Shown: positions 43,701 through 56,763, counted from the first letter of the stretch. The stretch: DNA of 64,000 nucleotides from Chelydra serpentina (GCA_037349315.1 JBAIAC010000023.1:40163501-40227500), one strand, 5' to 3'. Notes: generated by a model from the sequence alone, not told the origin. Numbers and translations: made by a program.

Positions 43701-44900
43701 CATTGCACGATTCCTCCAGCACCTCAAGCTCAAACCAGCCCTCACTAGAGTGGGTCTCTGAACTCTGCATTATCTGCATCTAGACTTTATTGCAAGACTG
43801 AACCTTCTTATGTTTTGTACAGGGCTGAGCATACTGCTGGGTAGGGACCTGAGGAAGGTAGCATCATGCTGCCAGGCTCAGCAGCCACTCAGGGAGTGCT
43901 CACTGGCCACAACAGCAGCCGAATTAAATGAGCCCACATGCTAAACAGGGCGAGGACTTCCTTAGCCCCTGTATTTAATGGAAAATTAAGAGAAAAATCC
44001 CAGTTTCTGTGGCCCTTTGGAATGGATTTTAACTGGGAGGAAAAAAGCAACACGAGGACTGATTCTAAGTATGGTTGGGATCGAATAGCCATGCGCTTGC
44101 TCTCTGTTTATTTTTCCATGTCAGCAGCAGCTGAACACAACCTAAGCTTTCCAATGAAACCAGTGCTAGCTGCTAAGATTTCCAGAGGGGGCCTATATGG
44201 ACACTGAAGGCAAAAGAAGATTCATCCCAGACTATGCTCCATGCTCTCTTCTGCTGTCTTTAGGGACCGGACATCAGGAGACAGCAAACCATGCTTCAGC
44301 CTCAGAGCACACGCAGTATCTGCTGTTCCCATCTCTGTCAGCCACCCACAAAGGTTACCAGGGTAATTGATAAACAAGTGAAGGGAAAAAACACACAGAG
44401 TAGCTAGGACAAAACAGAGACTGGAGTCTCTGTTTGTTGGGGGATTAATAATTAACAACAAGGTCAACACTAAACCTGAGGCAACAGAGCAGGGAAGGAA
44501 TTGTGGGAGGATGCATCCCTCGGATACCTGGGATCTCCACAATGCCGTCAGGCAGATCACGCAGAGTCCACTTCTGACCACAGCAGCTCCCAGGCTAGGC
44601 ACACCTTCCACCTGTGGTCACTTACCCTGAGAAAAGTCCATGAATAATACCGAAAGGTCAGGACACCAGCCCATCCCTGAGGCCATCAAACTTTCCCACC
44701 CCATTCCTACTTCCAGTTCCCCATATTGACTGAAAGACTTTTCCAAAACTATTGCTCTGGCCAAAGGATTTTCCTGAACTAGATGTGAAATGTAATGTTA
44801 TGTCCACAATGTGCCTCAAGACTCACATGGAGAGACTGCCTGAACCAACAGGCCTCACTGCTTATGTGGAGGGACTGTTTGGCCCCTCTTCCACCAATAT

Positions 44901-45015
44901 TAGGGTGACCAGATGTCCCGATTTTATAGGGACAGTCCCGATTTTTGGGTCTTTTTCTTATATTAGCCCCCCACCCCCTGTCCCGATTTTTCACGCTTGC
45001 TGTCTGGTCACCCTA
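44901..45015. mobile_element. 115-bp MITE with perfect TIR and TSD
   Basis: Perfect 13-bp inverted ends TAGGGTGACCAGA and TCTGGTCACCCTA enclose an interior with GTCCCGATTTT repeated. The 8-bp flank ACCAATAT is identical at 44893-44900 and 45016-45023, pointing to a hAT-type mechanism. Confidence 0.88.
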
Positions 45016-45883
45016 ACCAATATCCCTCACCCCTTTACAGGAAGAGATTGTATAATCCTGGAATAAGAAAAGGATTCTGGCTCAGTGTCCAGCCAGAGCT
45101 AAGGTTCCTCACAGTTGTAAGTGAATGGATCCCCAAACTGGTCAAATCAACATATTTCCATAAAACTTTCGGATAAGCTATAATGCATGTTCCCAGCAAA
45201 GAGCTTTCTTGGATCCTTCTCCAGACACATGCGGTATTTAGTCTGTGCCCATCCAGCTTGCTACATACCTCACCTCAACTCCCACTCTTGATTCACCCAG
45301 ATGCATAATGGATAGAGACATCCCAGCATCACTAACGTGTGCTATAGATTTAGCTGCTCTGAGTGCAATAGGCTAAGAGAAAAGGACAAGGCCAGATGGA
45401 AATAAAGCATCTGGTTTCATCTCACTCCAGTGGCCTTCATCACAGGAATTGCAGGCTTATGAGACAGACTGTAATTTAAGATTCCATGTACCCACAATTT
45501 ATGGGTCAAGGATGCATCTGCTTGGAGAACCTTACGCCACTTGGAAAATGGAGACACTGAAGTGGAGGAGTGATAAACCCAAAAGAAGTCTGAGGAGGCA
45601 GAGTTGTGATCAAGTCAACCACTGTTAAGAGAGCAGTGGCTACAAAGGAAGGGGACGATGTCCCGGAGCTTTACAGATGAGCATTAGAAAGTATGTACAA
45701 CCCAGGAAAATATAGATTATATGAGACTGCCATTACCATGCCATCCACCTACACATCCCATAAAATTTAATTACCAGACAACTAGATTAGTGCACAGATC
45801 CTAGGAGGCTGGGGAGTGTGAATCTTGGTAGTAATCTAGCCCATTTAGGAGCTGGGAATGTGATTCCTAACACTAGAGTCCTG

Positions 45884-45955
45884 GGGTGAAATCCTGGCTC
45901 TGTTCAAGTCAATATCAAAAGTCCCATTGACTTGAACAGAGCCAGGATTTCACCC
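45884..45955. repeat. Long perfect hairpin (30-bp arms, 12-nt loop)
   Basis: Arms 45884-45913 and 45926-45955 are perfectly complementary (GGGTGAAATCCTGGCTCTGT at the start). It is probably a copy of a hairpin-type interspersed repeat. Its size is that of a microRNA precursor, but nothing else supports a microRNA. Confidence 0.9.
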
Positions 45956-48245
45956 TGATGTACAGGTCCTCCTGGGTTCAGGGGCTGAGAGTTTGAGTCC
46001 TGGCACTATTGTGATGCTGTAGTTCCGGGTGTCATTAAAATTGCTCTGAGGATGGTCACACCAGGTTAGCATTAGTGATCTGGTGGGGTTCTAGAGCACA
46101 GTCGTCCTAATAGGTAACTGCCAAAGTGCCAGCTGGCATTGGGAAGCCAAGATGATGTACATCTGTTCTGATCATGCTCTCACTAGGACCCCTGGAGCAT
46201 TAGCAAAGGGGAAAGAAGGCATCAAGCAAACGATAGGAAGCTGTGGGGGGCTCAGACACATTTCACCTCAGAGCCACTCCACTTGTTCCCAACACAGTGT
46301 GCTTAATGTGCAACCAGTGAGCCCGCTATTTGCCAGGCCTCTGATTGGCCAGAGCTCCATTTAACTGTTTACCTGGGACTTACCAGAGAGGCTGTACTGG
46401 CTGCTTTTTATCAACAGTCTTTACCTTTATTCTACCAAAGTAAACAAGTCCCATCTGGCCCTCTCATATTTTATGTAGGCTGCAGTGAGCCAGTTGGTAA
46501 TGAATAAAAACAGATCCACAGGTCCTCACCCTGTCGTCCCCCCTCCTCCTATTCCCCCATTGGGAAGCAAATGGTCTGTAGCAGTGACTGCAAAGACTGT
46601 GGGTTCCTGCTGCTCTTTCCACAGCATCTCCTGCAAGATAGGTCAGGTCCCCACACCCGAGCAGGGTGCCAGCCCCTTTCTCTTATTCAGGATTGCCTAT
46701 CAAACGGCACAGAGGGAAGCACAACTTGCTAGCTCTTTCTTTCTCCTACCCCACTCCTGCTTCTCACTTCTACCTAAGGGAGCTGTTGTTAATATCTATT
46801 TCAGCTGGCAGGGGAAAGAGAATTGTAATTTAAAGAGCCAGCATCCCTGCTATGGGCCAACTGATTCAGAATCCAGGGGCATAAGCTGTGTGTTGGGAAA
46901 CAACCAGGGAAGGTGAGTGGTTGACAGCATCTGTAGTAGATATTGAGAGAAGGGCCAAAACCAGACATAGTGTAAGGAGGTGGAAATCCACTGAAGACAA
47001 TAGAGTTATCTACTTAAACCAGATCTGAATTTGGCCCAGAGTGTCTGTGAGATCAGGCAATGAAGTATAAGATTCTCTAGCTTCTTTCATCCACGGATCT
47101 CAGAACTTTCATTTAAACATTCATTACGACTCACAATATTCCTGAGAGTTTATTCCTACTGTATTTTAAAAAAATAAATAATAACCTGACATTTCTGTAG
47201 CTCCCTTTCACCTTAATGAATCTCAAAGCACTTGCCTGTGTATTCTAGCTGGAGTAATGGGAATAGTTAAAGATGCTCAAGTGCTTAGAGTCTGAAGGGT
47301 CATTTTCAGAAGCTTGTAACTTTGTCAAACTTCTGTGTATTCTGCTGAAATTCAGCATGTATATTTCTGTCTAATGTTCCCAAGTTATAATGGTTTTGCA
47401 TATGCAGTGGGGCTTTTTTAATATGATAAAGCTAACAATCTGCCAATGCTTCATTTTCACTACACACAGGTACATAGGCAAACCCAGTGGAAACTTCCAC
47501 TGAAAAGGTGATCTCATAACATTACAGTGGACTTTCACATGCATGTGTAAGAAAGTAAAGCAGGAAATCAATTTGAAGGCCGTGGTGTGTGGAGAATATT
47601 GTCTGTGATGGTGCATATAGAATGAAGCCAGGGCTTCTACCTCATTGATTGCACATATTATACAGGACAGAGCTTTCTAACAGTGTACACAATACAAGGG
47701 TTTTGTTCATTGTAAAAAAGTAGGAAATTTCACACAAAAGGGTTTAATATTAAGCTGGTGAAAATCAGGGCAGCTGAGGAGTTGTTCCATACTCTAATTA
47801 CATGATCACATACTATTCCTTCCCCACAGACCTAGCCTCACTTAAGTGACCAGGCTGGACATGGAATGAGGCAGGAGTACAGAGGACCCAAACTTCATTC
47901 ACTGCTGAAGTTTTATAGCATGTAACAAATTAATTCAGGGTCCAGGACCACAGCCTAACTCATTGTAGGAGTTGGAGGATGAGCAGTATATGGGCCCAGA
48001 GGCCATACACTGAACGAAGAGGATAAGAATAAATATTGAACAGCTGCCTTGTTCACTGAGCAACAGCCATCTAGCACACTGTGTGAGGCAGGGATCCTGC
48101 AGAAAAGCAGTATGTATAATTACAGATTATCATAAGGCGCACACACAAAAAAGCAGAGCTAAAGTTGTGCAGGCAGCCTGACTTTGAATGCTTCACTTTG
48201 TAACCTTAACACACTCTTTTTTTCTTTAAAAAAAGTAGGATACAT

Positions 48246-48381
48246 CAGGGGTGCGGGAACAATTTGTATAGTGGGGGATGCTGACAGCCACTGAACCAAA
48301 CTGTAAACCCTTAAAGTTTATATGATGGAAACCACTTGAAGCCAGGAGGTGCGGGGAGCACCTCTAGTTCCCGCACCTATG
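48246..48381. mobile_element. 136-bp hAT-like MITE
   Basis: The ends are CAGGGGTGCGGGAAC and GTTCCCGCACCTATG. Flanks GGATACAT (48238-48245) and GGATATAT (48382-48389) agree at 7 of 8 positions, as for a slightly decayed hAT target duplication. Confidence 0.78.
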
Positions 48382-50339
48382 GGATATATAGGAATTCCTA
48401 AACTCACCTGTGATAACACTCCCAATCCCGGGGTGGAATGTAACCACTGTTTAACAGTGTCCAGTGGCAATGCAGAGTAGCTTAGGGCAAGACATGAACA
48501 GAATGTTGTGTCCAACTGCCTCTGCAGGAGCAATTTGGGGAGACAATGTAATCATCCAGGCTGGAAGCTAGCCAGTCAAACCCCAACTCATGCAAAACCA
48601 GCCACGGGATCCTTATGGAACACAAGTGGTTAGGACTTTGGTTTTACTCCTCAACCAAAGGACAGAACCTCCAGCAGCACTGCACCCACTGCCATTAACT
48701 TTGCCTGAAGAAACAACTCCAGATTGTTCCCTCCTATCAACTTTCTGCTACTAGTTTACTGTCTCCTTTTTACTGGTGTTGTCTCTTACTTGAGATCCAG
48801 AAGGTTAAAAGCTATGCTGACCCACCAGAGGGGATTCTACGGTTCTGAGCATGTGTGCCAATATTGGGGTGCACGTGGAGAGTGAATTTCCTTCACAGCT
48901 CATGATAGGGGGCCCCCCAGGTCTAGCATGGGTGCATGCAATGGATCCCCTTGTCCCTAATGAACTCAGTTTGTACTCAGCTCAAGTTCAGATGTTTGTA
49001 CAACGGCCCAGATCCTCAAAGGTATTTAGGTACCTAATTTGCATTGGTGGATTGGTATCAATGGGAGTCAGGCACCTAGATACCTGGAGACTCTGTGATA
49101 AGGACATTAGACTAAGTAGGGATTATCCCGACCCTTTATGGGCTGCACTGACATAACAGTCACCAGATTTCAAAGAAGCAATCCCCACCAGTGACTGGCA
49201 ATGCTCTCTACCCCATCCCAATGCTTTCTTGCTTGTGTTCGCTGCCACTTCCGACTGGCAAAGAGGGAAGTTGTCACAAAAGGTGAAATAAGAAACGCAG
49301 CTTTGAGTCCATTGAGACAGAGCCACCCACCAGTTAATACACACATCGGACATTAAAAAACGGGGCCTTCTGCTGGGAGCCATGGGAGTCCCCATCTGTT
49401 CCCAACCACATTGCTCAGGTGGGCAGGGAAAAGTGTCATGTTAAAGTGTCTGACACAAACCAAGGAAATGCCTCAAAGTCTCTTTGGCTCATGATGCCCC
49501 TTCATGTCCAAGCCACTGAATCTTAGGGGAGTTTGACATCAAGAAGAAACTCACTTGAGGACCTTTTTCATGCAGACTGATCTCAGACAAGCTAAAAGTC
49601 TCCATCCCTGCCTGGGCGGTGGGTATAATAGGCCAGGGGAATCTCTGCCTTCCTTGAAGCCACTCATAAAATACAAATCTTTACAACAATAATCAAATGC
49701 CAGGAAACAGAGCGACAGAGAGAACTTTCTTTTCAGCGTACCATCAAAGCTGCTAATTCTCATGCCATTGATCCCCAAGCCCAGTAACTCTTTAGCAAAA
49801 AAACCCCACAAAGACACCCGAGCGCACTCTCCCCACTTCTCAGCAAAGCTTGATGAGCCAAAGCAGTGCTGGGAGGGGAGTGGGGGGGACGGGACTCCAC
49901 ACTCTTCAGATATCGGGGACTTCTACAGTATAGACCAGGGAACATTTGCTAATATACTATGATGTATTATCATAAATAATTAAAACTACACTTGTCAAAT
50001 ACTTAAGGGCGGGTCAGTCTGCGATGCCGCGGCCTTGACTGGAGGGTTATTTCATTGTGTTCATTTGCTTTCTTGCTAATTCAGAAAATGTATTACCAGT
50101 CTGCAGTGAGTCTCCCAGTCAGCCATGAAAAACATAAGCAAGCAGAAGTCAGTCACACACACACACACACGTACGTCCCGTTTAGGGGGTCTCTGGCCAC
50201 AATTTACCCCCAAGGGTTGTGGGGGAGCCTGAAAAAGCGAAGGTCTCATATCCATCCCCCTCTCCCCCAGACATTGTTCAAACCTCCCATTTTCTGCTCT
50301 GCAAAGTTGCCTGGCAGGACTGAGTGTTAAGCACTTACC

Positions 50340-50420
50340 TGGATGATGACACAGAGTCTGCAATCCCAACTCGCCCAGCTTCAGATGAATTAGAAACACA
50401 TAAGAAGGAGGAATGAAATC
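50340..50420 (-). other. Candidate non-coding first exon of VWA5B2 (donor only)
   Basis: The - strand reads ATCCAG followed by GTAAGTGC at 50339, a strong donor. It lies about 8 kb upstream of the first coding exon. The upstream end is not defined, and no CpG island or TATA box is evident. Another possible - strand exon with AG and GT borders lies at 44528-44613. Neither can be proven from sequence alone. Confidence 0.25.
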
Positions 50421-50537
50421 AGCCCTGTTCTGGCTGCTGTCCTGCCTGGGACACTCACCAGAAGCCTGGTCTTTCCTGCCCCTCAGGCTCTTCTTTCTCC
50501 TCTCAGGAGGAAAATGTGTTCCCTCCCCAGCCTGCTG

Positions 50538-50569
<32 letters not shown>

Positions 50570-50570
50570 A
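50538..50570 (+). repeat. CT microsatellite
   Basis: An uninterrupted (CT)n run with one TT break. A short (CA)n run is also at 50154-50170. Confidence 0.95.
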
Positions 50571-51517
50571 CTGCTGCAGACTCCCTCTCTCTCTCTGGCA
50601 TTGGCTTCCTCAGTACTGTACTACATCTCTCCCTTCTCAGTGCCAGAAGTAAGGGAGCTGAGCAGATCCAAGCCCAGCCTAATTAAAGGGCCACACGCAC
50701 TGGTCTGACAGCAACTGGGACGGGATGGAGCCTGCTCTTGTAATTAAAAGGATGTAATTAAAGTTGGGGAAAAAAAGTGCTGTCTTGTTTCTCAGGGGGA
50801 TGGTGCACCTTGTCAGAGGTTCTGGTACATGAGGGACAGGCAGAAAAGCAGTAGGGAGCTACAGACTTACACACACAACAAGCAGATTACAGCAGAGACA
50901 AGCCTGATGATCCTTTTGATCCCCGTCTGCAGGCCCAGCTCAGAGGTGTCAGGACAAACGCCTGTTAGGCGGAGGGGGTGAAATCCAGACACATTGCTCA
51001 TGGTGTGCACAACCCTGGCTCTTATCTACCTCGGACACCACAGTACCCAGTCCCACCCAGGACTCATTTACCAACTTTCCCAGCCCATAATCCCAGCATT
51101 ACGCTGCAACCCACTACCCAGATCAAATCCCTCACCTCAACCGACTGAACTCTTTCATCTAATTATACTAGCCCCAAACTTCACAGAGGCAGGAATCCAG
51201 ACAAGCCCTATCAAAGTATTAACACACAGCCTTGTGTCACAATACCAGAAGTAGGTCTCAGCTCCCATGGAGATCCTCATTATAGCAAAACTGCACCACA
51301 ACTAGCCATCAGCACTAGGAAAGGATTGCACAGAAAGACAACAGACTACACAGATTGTCCCAAAACTCAAACTCCAAAAGTTATTTGGAGGTTTGGTTCA
51401 ACATTTTAAAGCATTTTTGTGAGCCTCTGCACTTCCTGCTTTCATCAGAGTGAAATTCCAGCCCAGAGGCAAGCAAGAAGCAGGAGAGCAGAATCTCTAG
51501 CGAGAGCCCAATCTCAT

Positions 51518-53060
51518 ATGAACATAAGAATGCCTGTGCTGGGTCCGACCAATGGTCCATGTAGCCCAGTGTCCTGTCTTCTGACAGTGGCCAGTGCCAG
51601 ATGCTTCAGAGGGAATGAACAGACCAGGGCAATTTTGAGTGATCCATCACCTGTCATCCATAGAATCATAGAATCATAGAATCTCATGGTTGGAAGGGAC
51701 CTCAGGAGGTCATCTAGTCCAACCCCCTGCTCAAAGCAGGACCAACCCCAACTAGATCATCCCAGCCAGGGCTTTGTCAAGCCTGACCTTAAAAACCTCT
51801 AAGGAAGGAGATTCCACCACCTCCCTAGGTAACCCATTCCAGTGCTTCACCACCCTACTAGTGAAAAAGTTTTTCCTAATATCCAACCTAAACCTCCCCC
51901 TCTGCAACTTGAGACCATTACTCCTTGTTCTGTCATCTTCTACCACTGAGAACAGTCTAGATCCATCCTCTTTGGAACCCCCTTTTAGGTAGTTGAAAGC
52001 AGCTATCAAATCCCCCCTCACTCTTCTCTTCTGCAGGCTAAACAATCTCAGTTCCCTCAGCCTCTCCTCATAAGTCATGTGCTCCAGCCCCCTAATCATT
52101 TTTGTTGCCCTCCGTTGGACTCTTTCCAATTTATCCACATCCTTCTTGTAGTGTGGGGCCCAAAACTGGACACAGTACTCCAAATGAGGCCTTACCAGTG
52201 CCGAATAGAGGGGAATAATCACGTCCCTCGATCTGCTGGAAATGCCCCTACTTATACAGCCCAAAATGCCGTTAGCCTTCTTGGCAACAAGGGCACACTG
52301 TTGACTCATATTCAGCTTTTCGTCCACTGTAACCCCTAGGTCCTTTTCTGCAGAACTGCTGCCCAGCCATTCGGTCCCTAGTCTGTAGCAGTGCATGGGA
52401 TTCTTCCGTCCTAAGTGCAGGACTCTGCACTTGTCCTTGTTGAACCTCATCAGATTTCTTTTGGCCCAATCCTCTAATTTGTCTAGGTCCCTCTGTATCC
52501 TATCCCTACCCTCCAGCGTATCAACCACTCCTCCCAGTTTAGTGTCATCTGCAAACTTGCTAAGGGTGCAGTCCACACCATCCTCCAGGTCGTTGATGAA
52601 GATATTGAACAAAACCGGCCCCAGCACCGACCCTTGGGGCACTCCACTTGATACCAGTCCCAGCTTCTGGCAGTCCGAGGTTTAGGGGCTCCCAGAGCAT
52701 GGGGTGGCGTCCGTGACCATCGTGGCTAATAGCCATTGATGGACCTATTCTCCATTAATTTGTCAAATTCTTTTTTTAACCCAGTTATACTTTTGGCCTT
52801 CACAACATCCCATGGCAACAAGTTCCACACTGCGCGTTGTGTGAAGAAGTACTTATTTTTGTTTGTTTTAAACCTGCTGCCTATTAATTTCTTTGGGTGA
52901 CCCCTAGTTCTTGTGCTATGCGAAGGGGTAAATAACACTTCCCTATTCACTTTCTCCACACCATTCATGACTTTATAGACCTCAATCATACCCCCAGCCT
53001 CCTTAATCATGTCAAGAGATGCAAGCACAACCAGGAGGGAAAGAAGGACAAATCTTGTGG
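51518..53060 (-). mobile_element. Old CR1, split by a younger CR1
   Basis: The 3' part is at 51518-51658 (GAACATAAGAATGCCTGTGC, GTAGCCCAGTGTCCTGTC). Its continuation is at 52655-53060 (CCCAGCTTCTGGCAG, then GCCATTGATGGACCTATTCT). Joining the two parts gives the same order of phrases as the CR1 at 9429-9700. The C-terminal RT remnant includes [20 protein letters not shown]. Confidence 0.85.
51659..52654 (-). mobile_element. Young 5'-truncated CR1 LINE with open RT C-terminal half
   Basis: About 300 codons are open on the - strand from [17 protein letters not shown] to LDKALAGMI. They include the RT catalytic box [10 protein letters not shown], then [20 protein letters not shown] and [20 protein letters not shown]. 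The 3' end has the CR1 tail of ATTCTATG repeats. The element is truncated within RT, as is usual for CR1, but carries no stop or frameshift, so it is young for this region. It cannot move on its own, because the endonuclease and ORF1 are missing. Confidence 0.93.
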
Positions 53061-53843
53061 GAAAGGACCCAATCTGAGATTCCAGCCTAGAAGAGAGCAG
53101 CCAGGAAGGGCTGGAAATTTCCATTCCAATCAGGATCAGTTAAAGCAGGCAAAGTTTTGGATAGTTTTCTATACTGAACTCCCATTTTATGGGCTTCTCT
53201 GTCACTATGTTATAGCCCTGCCTATGCTGTTACCCCTATCTTTGTAGAGCTGCTCATACATAATAAACACTATCCTTTTTCATGACACCGAATCCATTAT
53301 TGTAGTAATCATTTATCCAGAGCTGAACAGATATAAACATGTGGATACTGAGAAAGAAACGGAACACATGGGTGAATGGCAACACACATGGGCGGAGCTC
53401 AGAGTTCCTCTCTGGGCACAAAAGGTGAATCAGGATCCTTTCAGTTCAGCCACAGTGAGTGGCCCCATGCACTGGCAGAGTTCAGCCTTTCCTTGCCCTC
53501 CCTCCTGGGAGGACTGAGGGGGTGGGGGCGGAGGGGGGGTTGACCTTGCCTTTGATCTCGTACATACATAGTGCTAACTCTTTTCATCCTGTTGGCTATG
53601 AGCTGAGGATTCTGCTGACTGTGCCAAAAGAAGCAGATTTGGTCAGTTTACATCTCTGATAAAAATGCATTTCTTCTGCCCATGGGACCCAGTAGCACAC
53701 CCCTATCGCATTAGAGAGAGAAAAAAATCCTTTAGTACCCACATTAGCAAACCCAATTACCCGCTACATACTGCTGGGCCCTCCCTTGTCCCCCAAGGCA
53801 TATAGAAAACAGAGTGCAGAGACACTCCTCTTTCCCCTGTGCT

Positions 53844-56200
53844 ATAGAATCATAGGACTGGAAGAGACCTCAAGAGGTCATCTAGTCCAATGCCCTTCAC
53901 TCGTGGCATTATCTAGACCAGGGGTAGCCAACCTGAGCCTGAGAAGGAGCCAGAATTTATCAATGTACATTGCCAAAGAGCCACAGTAATACTTCAGCAG
54001 CCCCCCCACCACTCCCAGCGCCTCCCACCCACCGGCAGCCCCACCAATCAGCGCCTCCCCCTCCCTCCCTCCCCGATCAGCTGTTTTGTAGCATGCAGGA
54101 GGCTCTGGATGGGGGAGAAACAAGGCCACAGCAGGCTCAGGGGAGGGGGTGGGAAGGGGTGGAGTGGGAGCAGGGCCTGTGGCAGAGCCAGGGGTTGAGC
54201 AGTGAGCACCCCCCCCCCGGCACATTGGAAAGTTGGCGCCTGTAGCTCCAGCCCCGGAGTCGGTGCCGATACAAGGAGCCGCACATTAACTTCTGAAGAG
54301 CCGCATGTGGCTCTGGAGCCAGATTGGCCACCCCTGATCTAGACCATCCCTGACAGGTGTTTGTCTAACCTGCTCTTAAAAATCTCCAATGATGGAGATT
54401 CCACCACCTCCCTAGGCAATTTATTCCAGTGCTTTACCACCTTGACAGGAAGTTTTTCCTAATGGCCAACCTAAACCTCCCTTGCTGCAATTTAAGCCCA
54501 TTGCTTCTTGTCCTATCCTCAGAGGTTAAGTAGAACAATTTTTCTCCCTCCTCCTTGTAACAATTTTTTATGTACTTGAAAACTATTATCATGTCCCCTC
54601 TCAGTCTTCTCTTCTCCAGACTAAACAAGCCCAATTTTTTTCAGTCTTCCCTCAAAGGTCATGTTTTCTAGACCTTTCATCATATGTGTTGCTCTTCTCT
54701 GGACTTTCTCCAATTTGTCCACATCTTTTCTGAAATGTGGTGCCCAGAACTGGAAACAACATTCCAGTTGAGGCCTAATCAGCGCCGAGTAGAGCAGAAG
54801 AATTATTTTTCGTGTCTTACTTACAATACTCCTGCTAATACATCCCAGAATGATGTTTGCTTTTTTTTGCAACAGTGTTACACTGTTGACTCATATTTAG
54901 CTTATGGTTCACTATAACCCCCAGATCCCTTTCCGCAGTACTCCTTCCTAGGCAGTCATTTCCCATTTTGTATGTGTGCAACTGATTGTTCCTTCCTAAA
55001 TGGAGTACTTTGCATTTGTCCTTATTTAATTTCATCCTATTTACTTCAGACCATTTCTCCAGTTTGTCCAGATCATTTCGAATTTTAATCCTATCCTCCA
55101 AAGCACTTGCAACCCCTCCCAGCTTGGTATCGTCCGCAAACTTTGTAAGTGTACTCTCTATATATCATTAATCTAAATCATTGATGAAGATATTGAACAG
55201 AACCGGACCCAGAACTGATCCCTGCGGGACCCCACTTGTTATGCCCTTCCAGCATGACTGTGAACCACTGAAAACTACTCTCTAGGAATGGCTTACCAAC
55301 CAGTTTTGCACTCACCTTATAGTAGCTCCATCTAGGTTGCATTTCCCTAGTTTGTTTATGAGAAGGTCATGCAAAACAGTATCAAAAGCTGTACTAAAAT
55401 CAAGATATACCACGTCTACCACTTCCCCCCTATCCACAAGTCTTGTCACCCTGTCAAAGAAAGCTATCAGGTTGGTTTGACAGGATTTGTTCTTGACAAA
55501 TCCATGCTGACTGTTACTTATCACCTTATTATCTTCTAGGTGTTTGCAAATTGATTGCATTAATTATTTGCTCCATTATCTTTCCAGGTACAGAAGTTAA
55601 GGTGACTGGTTTGTAATTCCCCAGGTTATCCTTATTTCCCTTTTTATGGATTGGCCCTATATTTGCCCTTTTCCAGTCTTCTGGAATCTCTCTCGTCTTC
55701 CATGACATTTCAAAGATAATTGCTAATGGCTCAGATATCTCTTCAGTCAGCTCCTTGAATATTCTAGGATGCATTTAATCAGATCCTGGTGACTTAAAGA
55801 CATCTAACTTGTCTAAGTAATTTTTAACTTGTTCTTTTCCTATTTTAACCTCTGATCCCACCTCATTTTCACTGACATTCATTATGTTAGACGTCCGATC
55901 ACCACCAACCTTCTTGGTGAAAACCGAAACAAAATTGTCATTAAGCACCTCTGCCATTTCCACATTTTCTGTTATTATTTTTTCCCTCTCATTGAGTAAC
56001 GGGCCTACCCTGTCCTTGGTCTTCCTATTGCTTCTAATGTATTTGTAGAATGTTTTCTTGTTGTCTCTAGCTAGTTTGATCTCACTTTGGGCCTTGGCCT
56101 TTCTAATTTTGTCCCTACATACTTGTGTTATTTGTTTATATGCATCCTTTGTAATTTGGCCTAGTTTCCACTTTTTGTTTGATTTTTAGATCATTGAAGA
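53844..56200 (-). mobile_element. Longer CR1 LINE, RT pseudogene
   Basis: From the 3' end at 53844 to about 56200 the - strand keeps much of a CR1 RT in broken frames. Pieces include HPRIFKELTEEISEPLAIIF, PEDWKRANIGPIHKKGNKDN, NSQHGFVKNKSCQTNLIAFF, VVYLDFSTAFDTVLHDLLIN, TKFADDTK and VQRRATHMMKGLENMTFEGR. Both metal-binding boxes (DFSTAFD, FADD) are visible. Stops and frameshifts make it inactive. A hAT element is inserted at 53919-54336. A short duplication (AGATCATTGAAGATCT) lies at 56190-56240. Confidence 0.92.
53919..54336. mobile_element. hAT-type element inside CR1, perfect 8-bp TSD
   Basis: The ends are CAGGGGTAGCCAACCTG and CCAGATTGGCCACCCCTG, inverted and imperfect. The flank ATCTAGAC is identical at 53911-53918 and 54337-54344. 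Removing the element and one flank restores CR1 3' sequence. There is no transposase. Confidence 0.92.
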
Positions 56201-56763
56201 TCTGGAAGATCTCCTGGGTTTTTAGATCATTGAAGATCTCCTCTATATTCTGCAGCATGGTTCTTCCTCACTCCTATAGAACATGTATGCTAAGACCTAT
56301 AGCATATATACTGTAATATGCTGCTACTTCCCTTGCCTATTTATATACTGCTACATTTTCTCCCTGCACCATGTAGTATAGGTATGCTAACCCATATATG
56401 CCACCCCTGAAGTACATGTACTGCAATATACTAACCTCCATAGGATATGGTATATATTGCAATATATTTCTCCCATCCCCTGTACAGTATATATGTTGTA
56501 GTAGACCACCCCCTACAGCAGTAGTGTCAAAATCCCAGGTTTTTGAGATCTTTATCTGCTCTTCAGACCAGATTCAGATGCTGCAAAATGCAGGCTTTAA
56601 ATTTTGTAAAAGGATGTGTCTAGCCCTTACAGATGCTAAGAAAAAATTCCAAATGTGACCCAAGTGTAAATTCCCTGGAGCAGGGACAGTGACTCCCAAT
56701 GTGTTTTCATGGTGTACAGCATAAGATTATGACTGAGGCCTCCTGGGGCTATTGCAATACACA

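Larger units (their letters stand above)
45100..50335. other. Upstream DNA without recognised genes
   Basis: Apart from the hairpin at 45884 and the MITE at 48246, no protein-like frame or RNA gene was recognised. Around 47190-47240 a phrase (CATTTCTGTAGCTCCCTTTC, CTCAAAGCACTTG) resembles an old amniote SINE. A hairpin-repeat phrase lies at 49015-49090. Confidence 0.45.
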
